DNA from: a virus
Length of the DNA stretch: 23,018 bases
Strand: one strand, 5' to 3'
IMG/VR virus record: IMGVR_UViG_3300019776_000032
Span: 1-23,018 of that record
This document shows, piece by piece, positions 13,706-20,849 of this stretch. Under the pieces are notes generated by a model that saw only the letters and a program-made list of their open reading frames with translations, had not been told where the DNA came from and ran no database searches. Both the position numbers and the translations under genes were made by a program. Position 1 is the stretch's first letter; every line of letters begins with the position of its first letter.

Positions 13706-16700
13706 ATGAACCAACGTCTTCGTAAAGGCCGTGTGCAGACGCCGGGGTTTAAAGCCGTACAGGCAATCCAACCCGCTGGCCTACCCGGCAGTACCTATGT
13801 CCGTCCCGTCGAAAGGCGGGATGCTGGACGTGACCTCTACGCTATCGCGGAGGCGTTCGGTGGACTGTCCAGTTCTCTTTCCCAACTTAACGATAGCCGC
13901 ATACGTGCAGCGAAAGCAGCCGAGGTAGAAGCCCGAGGTGAGGCGCGTGCGATACGTGCTGATCAGCGTGAGGCTGATACCGCCGCTCGTGAGACTGCTC
14001 GTGATGCCAAGGCTGCGGCCACGATGGCGGATGAGCAGAACAAGAAGATCGCAGGGCAGATGCCTTGGGAAACCTTCACGCTCCCTCAACTCCAGCAAGT
14101 CATTACACAGAATGACACGCCCAACGGTAACCCCTTCGCCCTTGAGATGGCCGCTACGGTCATGGGTAAGAAGGCGGGTGTGGACTTCTCCAACACGCTT
14201 ACGGATATATATGCGGACTACGATCCGTCATCCGGTCAGACCGTTCGCCAGTACCTTGAGGGTAAGTCCCTTGAGTGGCTGAATGAGAACTACAACGACC
14301 TCACTTCTCCGCAGAACCGCCTTGCTCGACAGGGTGCGTGGTCCGTTATCGACACGCATATCAAGACCCTCGAAGACAAGGAAGTTGGGTTCCAGAAGAA
14401 CCAGAAGAAGGAGGTCTACCAGCAGGGCCTCGACGCTGAAGCTGGTAACATCATCGTTGACGGCAAGAACAAGAACATCGCCCCGCGTACCATCGCTGCG
14501 GAGTTCCTCACGTCGTGGTCTACCTTCCGCAAGGAATCGACAGGTGACCGTGCGAACCCTGAGTTCATTGGCGTCGATGCCAACACTCCGTTCAAGAACG
14601 CGGTGCAAGGTGTTGCCGAGTCTGGTGACGTAGAGCTTACGCTCGAACTCCTCAACACTCAGGTGCCAGGTATGCGAGCCTCGTTGCTCAAGGACCCGGA
14701 ACACCAGAAGTGGGCCGAGGAGACCAAGGCCAAGGCTATCGCTGTGTCTACCGAGAAGGTACGCAACGACGCTTACGCCTCTCGCGCTAACATGCAGTTC
14801 CTTGCGTCGAAGGGTGAACTGAACGACCAGATCATCAAGGCGTCGGTAGACAGCGGTGTGATCAAGCCCGCTGAAGCCGAAGACCTCATGGTCAAGTCTC
14901 GCGTTGCCAAGTCACAGGCTATCGCAAAGGCACAGGCCGAGGCTGAGAAGACCAAGGCGGAAGCTGCGAGCCTCACCGCTCGTGACGCTATCACCGCTGG
15001 CAACCTTGAGATTGCGACCACTGGTGGCGGTCTCTCTGGTATCCAAGAGCGCACCATCCCTGCGAAGGACGGAAGCGGAACGACCACGGTATCCGTCAAG
15101 GACCAGTTGGATGACACCACCGCCGCGTGGGAGAAGCAGCACAGCTTGAAGGTCGAGGAGGTTCGCGCCTCTCAGGGGCCGGAAGCCGCTGCCGAGTACG
15201 ACATCAACTCCAAGATCGACTTCTACGGTTCCAACTACCAGCTTGAGAACAAGCAGTGGAAGGCGCTGTTCGACAACGTAGCTGCGGGTACATCGCTCCA
15301 GCGTTGGATCGGCAGCGGTGGTAAGGACGTTCCCCCTGACGTTAAGCTGGCGTTTGAGACCTACCATAAGCTGGCTGAGAAGGACCCGTCTATCGCAGCC
15401 GCGTACGCCAAGGACGAGAAGACCCGTACCATCCTCGAAGCCTACCATATCGCTCAGACTAGGGCGAATGCGTTCGAGGGCGGTGGTGTCTCCACGCCGG
15501 AACAGGCGATGGGCCAGGCGCTCGACATTGCCAACCGCATCACGAACTATCCTGACACCGTCAAGGGTATCTTCTGGAACGACTCTGCTGTCCGCAAGAT
15601 GGAGAGCAAGATCAGCGGAACTGGTTCGTCCATGTTCGGCATGGCGTTCAAGGGTGTCGTCCCTGCTGACCTCACTGCCGAAGCCAAGAAGCTCGCTGAC
15701 TTCTATGCCCGCTCGGGTATGAAGGAAGATGATGCGATTGCTCGTGCCGTCGAGGTAGTCAAGGCAGACTACATCCAAGTTAACGCTGACTGGACTGGCG
15801 GTGGCTATCTCGTCAACGCCAAGGGCATCGGTGACAAGGAAGGCTTCGCTGAGTTCCTCAATCTCGAAATCCCTCGCAAGCTCTCTGGTGCGCGTGGTGG
15901 TCCCAACGATCCAGCACTGGATGCCGAGGACTACATTCCTGTGCGTGTCGGTGACAAGTGGATGCTCAAGGCTGCGAAGGGCAACGCCATCCTGACCAAC
16001 CGTCGTGGTGAACCTGTCCTCATTACCCCTGCCGACTACAATCGGTACAAGGATGGGGAAATGTGGAAGACCATCAAGGAAGCTGAAGACCGTGCGAACG
16101 GTAAGAAGGGCTTCTGGGAATCGGTGTGGAACGGCCTGACGAATGCCGAGGACCGTAACAGGTTCTGGGCGCAGAAGGAGAAGTGGCAGAAGATGAAGGA
16201 ACAGGAAGCTCTATGGGAGAAACAGCGCATTGACCGCGAAGGCGGCGATGGCAGCAACACCAGCATGACGCGCCCTGCTGACCTTCTAAGCTCTCTCGCC
16301 AAGGAAGGACGCACCGCTGCTGTCGAAGGTCTTGACCCCAAGACGTATGACGTGGCGAGCATGGACTCCGGTGGCTTCGGCTCCACCACGTTCCTCCCCG
16401 GCTCATCCATCACTCAGGACAACCTCGCATCCATCGTCATCATCGCTGAGTCTAGCGGTGATCCCACCGCCGTGTCTCCGACTGGTGATCACTTCGGGCT
16501 GATGCAGCTTGGCGTGGACACTGGTGCCGTGGATGCAGCGAAGGCGCTCGGCATGGCTGATTACGTCAGTGCTGACCGAGAGACCCGTATCGACATGCTG
16601 ATGAACCCGATCACCAATCGGAAGCTCGGCACCCAGTACCTCGGCATGATGCTCGACAAGTACGACAACAAGGTCGAGGATGCGCTGGTCGCATACAACT

Positions 16701-17263
16701 GGGGTCCAGGTAACGCTGACAAGTGGATCAACGGTGGTCGAAAGTGGACGGACCTCCCTGAGGAAACTCGTGGGTACGTCACCAAGATCATGTCGAAGTA
16801 CACTCCGGTGGAAGCCTCAGGTGGCGGGTTCGATAAGGGCCAGTACACGACTGGGCAGTACGGCACGAAGGTGCAGTACATCAACTCAAGTGCCACACGT
16901 AACCGCCCCGTCACCCCTACGCTCGAAGCCAAGCTCGACTTCGCCGTGGCTAAGGTGTTCGGCCAAGGGTACACCGTCAAGGTGTTCTCCGGTGGTCAGC
17001 CCAAGAAGGGTTCCGGTGGTGCGCGTACGGGCAGCACTCGACACGATGATCACGGTCATGGTGGACGTGCCGCTGATGTCTACGTGTACGATCCCAATGG
17101 GAACAAGGTCCGTGACAGGAAGATGCTGCTTCGATTGAAGGCGGTCTGGCTGTCGAATGGTCTTGGCTCCGTTGGTACGTTCATGTCTGACTACGGAATG
17201 CACTTGGACGAAATCACCAAAAGCCAACTCGGCGCGGGCCAGTCGCTAACCTGGCAATACTAA
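13706..17263 (+). CDS. Internal virion protein C (gp15 position) with lytic transglycosylase and Zn-peptidase-like domains
   Basis: 1185 aa, larger than T7 gp15 (747). The N-terminal two thirds are helical, including a coiled-coil-like Ala/Arg/Glu stretch at about 60-110, and match the ejected core protein by position. Around residues 900-1035 is an SLT lytic transglycosylase domain: catalytic E915 (IAESSGDP), FGLMQLG (930-936) and AYNWGPGNADKW (996-1007). After a Gly-rich linker, residues about 1065-1175 form a second domain with RTGSTRHDDHGHGGRAADV (H1113, H1116, H1118, D1124) and YGMHLDEI (H1166), resembling M15 metallopeptidase zinc sites, though the His-to-Asp spacing is off by one from HxxGxAxD. 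Together they would cut glycan and possibly peptide bonds so that the ejection channel can cross peptidoglycan. phiKMV gp36 also carries a C-terminal muralytic domain, so the arrangement has precedent. Confidence 0.88.
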   Translation: MNQRLRKGRVQTPGFKAVQAIQPAGLPGSTYVRPVERRDAGRDLYAIAEAFGGLSSSLSQLNDSRIRAAKAAEVEARGEARAIRADQREADTAARETARDAKAAATMADEQNKKIAGQMPWETFTLPQLQQVITQNDTPNGNPFALEMAATVMGKKAGVDFSNTLTDIYADYDPSSGQTVRQYLEGKSLEWLNENYNDLTSPQNRLARQGAWSVIDTHIKTLEDKEVGFQKNQKKEVYQQGLDAEAGNIIVDGKNKNIAPRTIAAEFLTSWSTFRKESTGDRANPEFIGVDANTPFKNAVQGVAESGDVELTLELLNTQVPGMRASLLKDPEHQKWAEETKAKAIAVSTEKVRNDAYASRANMQFLASKGELNDQIIKASVDSGVIKPAEAEDLMVKSRVAKSQAIAKAQAEAEKTKAEAASLTARDAITAGNLEIATTGGGLSGIQERTIPAKDGSGTTTVSVKDQLDDTTAAWEKQHSLKVEEVRASQGPEAAAEYDINSKIDFYGSNYQLENKQWKALFDNVAAGTSLQRWIGSGGKDVPPDVKLAFETYHKLAEKDPSIAAAYAKDEKTRTILEAYHIAQTRANAFEGGGVSTPEQAMGQALDIANRITNYPDTVKGIFWNDSAVRKMESKISGTGSSMFGMAFKGVVPADLTAEAKKLADFYARSGMKEDDAIARAVEVVKADYIQVNADWTGGGYLVNAKGIGDKEGFAEFLNLEIPRKLSGARGGPNDPALDAEDYIPVRVGDKWMLKAAKGNAILTNRRGEPVLITPADYNRYKDGEMWKTIKEAEDRANGKKGFWESVWNGLTNAEDRNRFWAQKEKWQKMKEQEALWEKQRIDREGGDGSNTSMTRPADLLSSLAKEGRTAAVEGLDPKTYDVASMDSGGFGSTTFLPGSSITQDNLASIVIIAESSGDPTAVSPTGDHFGLMQLGVDTGAVDAAKALGMADYVSADRETRIDMLMNPITNRKLGTQYLGMMLDKYDNKVEDALVAYNWGPGNADKWINGGRKWTDLPEETRGYVTKIMSKYTPVEASGGGFDKGQYTTGQYGTKVQYINSSATRNRPVTPTLEAKLDFAVAKVFGQGYTVKVFSGGQPKKGSGGARTGSTRHDDHGHGGRAADVYVYDPNGNKVRDRKMLLRLKAVWLSNGLGSVGTFMSDYGMHLDEITKSQLGAGQSLTWQY

Positions 17264-17271
17264 CCAACCAG

Positions 17272-17300
17272 CCCCCGGTGTGACAGCCGGGGGTTTTCTA
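17272..17300 (+). terminator. Rho-independent terminator
   Basis: CCCCCGG (17272-17278) pairs with CCGGGGG (17287-17293) around an 8-nt loop (TGTGACAG), followed by TTTT and TCTATT. It lies between the gp15-position and gp16-like genes, so some transcripts probably stop or are attenuated before the last ejection protein. Confidence 0.85.
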
Positions 17301-17316
17301 TTGGAGAGACACCGTA

Positions 17317-20300
17317 GTGGAAGCTACTACCTTTGTCCCGAAAATGATGCCGCCTCTCACGGACGCTGAGATGGAGGCTATGAAGACGCCTCAACTTCAG
17401 CCGACTGTGGACACGTCGTCGCCTTTCGCTTCGGTACCCAAGCCTTATGATGAAGCGACGGTCACTGCACAGGACACCGCAGACGCGGAAGCTGCTCGTC
17501 AGTTGGCGCAGAACGATTATGACTACAGCGAGTATATGTCTGACATCGCTGGTACCGAGTGGGCGACCACTCAGGCACTGATCAACTCCTTTGGTGATGA
17601 AGGCCCTGATCTTAACTGGAGCCTCACACCGCAGCATGTCGAACGCTGGAAGAAGGAAGTCCCGGCCTACATGCAGGATCGACTTGCTACCGAGGACATC
17701 TTCTCCGAAAAGCAGTTCGAGAGCGCCATCGCTCGCCTAAAGCTGGAAGACGAACAGACCACCCGTCTATCCACCGCGTCTGGCTTCGGTCAGACTGGTA
17801 GGTTCCTGTGGTCTATGGTCGATCCCACCGAGGTGGCCGCTGCTATCGCTACCGAGATCGGCTCCGCTGGTCTCGCTACACCTATGCTCGTTGCCAAGTA
17901 TGGCTTAAAGGCGAAGAACGCCAAGATGCTTACGGGTGCAGTGTCCAACGCCGCTCTCGGTGTAGGTTTCAACATGGTACGCGACGATGGTGACATGCCG
18001 TTGAGCGACTACGGCTGGAGCCTCGCGTTCGACGCGGTACTCGGTGGCATGATTGGCCGACTTGACCCCTCCATGGTTGGGGTTGGTCAGCGGCAGATCG
18101 AAGACCTAAAGCTCCCGAAGTCTGAGGTGGCGAAGAAGATCGACACCGCGTGGGAAGAGTTCGAGGCCCTTCGTACTAGGGCTGCTGACATCACAGCACC
18201 TCGCGTCCTGTCTACAGGGGAACTGAACCTTGACCCTGTCGTTCCTCCCCAGTCATCCGTGGGTGCTGCACAGGCTACCACCGACGCTATCCGTCCCGGC
18301 GTAACGACTGCACCGGAACTGACGAACGCTGACGCTCCGAAGACCCATGCTCTCGACAAGGGACGCATCAGTGTGGTCGGTCAGGCCATGGCAAGCGATA
18401 GCCCCATGGAACGCCTGATCATGCCGCACCTCGGTGAGGATGCCGTTGGTCGTAACGACGGCTCGGTCACCCCCATCTCTACTGCCGAGTACGCTAGGCA
18501 GAAGCACACCGCTACCGAAGCCTCGTGGAAGCAAGCACTCGTGCCAGCCTTCCGCAAGTGGCAAGAGAACCATGGACACGGGATGATCCGTCGTGCGTGG
18601 TCTGGTGCCAAGGATTTTGATGAGTTCTCGAAGCACGTATACGACTTCATTGAAGACACTCGCCCCGACGCCGCTAACTTCTACGAACCTGAAGTGATCC
18701 AGGCTGGTACACGCGCGAGGGAAATCCTCAAGCACTACGCTGAACTCTACCACAACCCCGGTCTCGAAGACGGACAAATCCTCCGCTCCATCGCTGGTGC
18801 AGAGAGGCTCAAGCCTGATCCGTTCTACTTCCCCAAGATCGCTGACCGTGAGGCCATTGATGACCTGACAGCCAAGTATGGCTTCGTGCAGATCAGGAGT
18901 GCCGTACGTCAGGCGGTTGACGCCGCGATGACACAGCAGGGTTACGACATCAAGGCAGAGCTACTGGACAAGGTGGCGGAAGGCTGGCTGACGAACATCT
19001 CCAAGGCCGGGTACGGTCAGGAAGATGGTATCGCGCAGATCATGTCGGGCCGTTCCAAGTCCCGCATGTATGAAGTGCTTGGTGCCGCTGGCATTGACGA
19101 GGACGTGGTGAAGGAAATCGTCCAAGCTATGGACGCTTCCGACGCCAAGACCCCTCGTCTCAAGGCACGTACCCCTATTGACTACCGCTTCTCCACTCCG
19201 CTCCAGAACCAGATCACTGGACAGATGGAGGAGTTCCGTCCGCTCGACTTCTTCGAGAGGAACGTAGACCACGTTATGATGGCTTACACCCGTCGTGCCG
19301 CTGGTGAGGTGGCAATGGCTCGACTGCGGATCAAGGACCCTACTGCACCCGGCTTCTTCGTTGATGGTATCACCTCCAGCGCAGAGTTCGAGCAGAAGAT
19401 ACTCAAGCCACTGGCTGACGACTGGCAACGGCGTGGCGGTGGTGAAGAGGGGCGCATCAAGTCGAAGCAAGCACAGGACCGTGCTAAGTTCCTCTACAAC
19501 GCTACGGTTGGTCTTCCTCTCCACGAGATGAACCCCACTCACGCTACGTGGGCGCGTCGTGTGCGCGACTACAACTTCCTCCGTCTGATGAACGCAATGG
19601 GTATCACCCAGGCAATCGAGTTCGGACGCATGTTCTCCATGCTAGGAATGAAAGCCGCGTTCGAGCAGATGCCTTCGATCAAGCGCGTCATCGATCCCAA
19701 CACTGGTAGCATCATGTTGAAGAACAAGATGGCCCGTGAGATGGAAATGTGGGGCGTGACCGAGAACGACTACTGGATCGGTGCGTCCAAGTATAACTTC
19801 CAAGAGGAACTGGCTGGTGAGAAGTCTTCTCGCCTTGGTTCGCTCGGTGACAAGTACGACAAGCTCGTCAACCGTGGCAAGGAAGTGATGGCGTACACCT
19901 CGTTCCAGCGTCCGGTACACTCACGTCAGCAGCAGTGGGCAGCGCGAGCCGCAGTCCAGTGGTTCGCTGACAACGCTCGTGACATGAAGAAGTTCGTCAA
20001 GTTCAAGGATCGTATCGCTGACATGGGCCTCAACGAGGCTGACATGAAGGCCATCCGTGAACAGGTGGTGAAGTGGGCAGACAGTGCTGACCCTGAGAAG
20101 CGTAAGATCACTGGCATGAACTTCGAGAAGTGGGACCCCGAGGTCCGGTCTAAGTTCCTCTCTGCTGTGAGGCGGTACACCAACCGCATCATCCAGGTGA
20201 ACGAGCCGGGTAACCTCCCCATGTTCTTCTCGCATCCAGTGGCGCAGACCTTCTTGCAGTTCCGTTCGTTCTCCATCGCCGCATACGACAAGTCCACACT

Positions 20301-20799
20301 GTGGAACATGAAGCACCACGACCAGCAGTCAGTGATGATCGCACTCGGGGATATCGTGTTCGGTGCGGCTACGTTTGCACTGATGGCGAACATCAGGGCG
20401 TTCAATAGGGATGACAGGGAAGAGTACCTCCAAGAGCAACTGAGCCTAGGCAACCTCGCCGCTATGGGCTTCGCTCGCTCCGGTATCTCGTCCATCGTTC
20501 CTATGCTCGTGGACACTGGTCTCATGTTCACTCCGCTCAAGCCCATGTTCATGGGTTCGCGTACGTCAGGTTCGGCTACCGACGCTCTCGGTGGCTCGGC
20601 ACCTATCGACCTATTCAACTCCATCGCATCAAGCTCCAAGGCTTTCGCTGACTCCGTCTGGACGAGTCGAGAGCTTTCTCAGCAAGAAGTGAAGGGGATG
20701 GTCCGCTCAAGTCCATTCAGCAACGCCATTCCGACCATGCTGATGCTTGAGAGTATGATCAAGGATCGAGAACTCATGGCTCCTCGACAGGAGCAGTAA
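17317..20799 (+). CDS. Internal virion protein D (gp16-like ejection protein)
   Basis: 1160 aa from a GTG at 17317, 8 nt after GGAGAG (17303-17308); T7 gp16 is 1318 aa. The family forms the innermost core ring and spans the inner membrane during DNA ejection. Visible: an acidic N-terminus, a hydrophobic small-residue region around 170-220 (EVAAAIATEIGSAGLATPML), long helical repeats, and a C-terminal part with hydrophobic segments about 1006-1027 (IALGDIVFGAATFALMANI) and 1046-1071 (NLAAMGFARSGISSIVPMLV). Unlike T7 gp16 there is no lytic transglycosylase at the N-terminus; that activity lies in the preceding protein. It is flanked by terminators on both sides. Identification rests on size, order and the C-terminal pattern (QTFLQFRSFSIAAYDK). 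Confidence 0.85.
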   Translation: MEATTFVPKMMPPLTDAEMEAMKTPQLQPTVDTSSPFASVPKPYDEATVTAQDTADAEAARQLAQNDYDYSEYMSDIAGTEWATTQALINSFGDEGPDLNWSLTPQHVERWKKEVPAYMQDRLATEDIFSEKQFESAIARLKLEDEQTTRLSTASGFGQTGRFLWSMVDPTEVAAAIATEIGSAGLATPMLVAKYGLKAKNAKMLTGAVSNAALGVGFNMVRDDGDMPLSDYGWSLAFDAVLGGMIGRLDPSMVGVGQRQIEDLKLPKSEVAKKIDTAWEEFEALRTRAADITAPRVLSTGELNLDPVVPPQSSVGAAQATTDAIRPGVTTAPELTNADAPKTHALDKGRISVVGQAMASDSPMERLIMPHLGEDAVGRNDGSVTPISTAEYARQKHTATEASWKQALVPAFRKWQENHGHGMIRRAWSGAKDFDEFSKHVYDFIEDTRPDAANFYEPEVIQAGTRAREILKHYAELYHNPGLEDGQILRSIAGAERLKPDPFYFPKIADREAIDDLTAKYGFVQIRSAVRQAVDAAMTQQGYDIKAELLDKVAEGWLTNISKAGYGQEDGIAQIMSGRSKSRMYEVLGAAGIDEDVVKEIVQAMDASDAKTPRLKARTPIDYRFSTPLQNQITGQMEEFRPLDFFERNVDHVMMAYTRRAAGEVAMARLRIKDPTAPGFFVDGITSSAEFEQKILKPLADDWQRRGGGEEGRIKSKQAQDRAKFLYNATVGLPLHEMNPTHATWARRVRDYNFLRLMNAMGITQAIEFGRMFSMLGMKAAFEQMPSIKRVIDPNTGSIMLKNKMAREMEMWGVTENDYWIGASKYNFQEELAGEKSSRLGSLGDKYDKLVNRGKEVMAYTSFQRPVHSRQQQWAARAAVQWFADNARDMKKFVKFKDRIADMGLNEADMKAIREQVVKWADSADPEKRKITGMNFEKWDPEVRSKFLSAVRRYTNRIIQVNEPGNLPMFFSHPVAQTFLQFRSFSIAAYDKSTLWNMKHHDQQSVMIALGDIVFGAATFALMANIRAFNRDDREEYLQEQLSLGNLAAMGFARSGISSIVPMLVDTGLMFTPLKPMFMGSRTSGSATDALGGSAPIDLFNSIASSSKAFADSVWTSRELSQQEVKGMVRSSPFSNAIPTMLMLESMIKDRELMAPRQEQ

Positions 20800-20804
20800 G
20801 CAAC

Positions 20805-20837
20805 AAGGGGAGGGTTTCGGCTCTCCCCTTCTTCTTT
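20805..20837 (+). terminator. Rho-independent terminator
   Basis: AAGGGGAGGG (20805-20814) pairs with CTCTCCCCTT (20821-20830), with one G-U pair, around a 6-nt loop (TTTCGG), followed by CTTCTTT. It separates the gp16-like gene from the tail fibre gene. Confidence 0.82.
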
Positions 20838-20849
20838 CACAGGACATAG

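Noticed and set aside
14283-14633. Arg/Ser/Thr-rich + strand ORFs inside the internal virion protein gene
   Set aside because: They are out-of-frame readings of a well-supported gene, without their own ribosome sites or recognisable domains.
14912-15778. 288-codon minus-strand ORF opposite the internal virion protein gene
   Set aside because: Composition is that of an antisense shadow and no domain is recognisable; every supported gene in the window is on the + strand.
17264-17316. tRNA or small RNA gene in the gap
   Set aside because: The pairing is a single GC-rich hairpin followed by a T run, which is a terminator; no cloverleaf is present.
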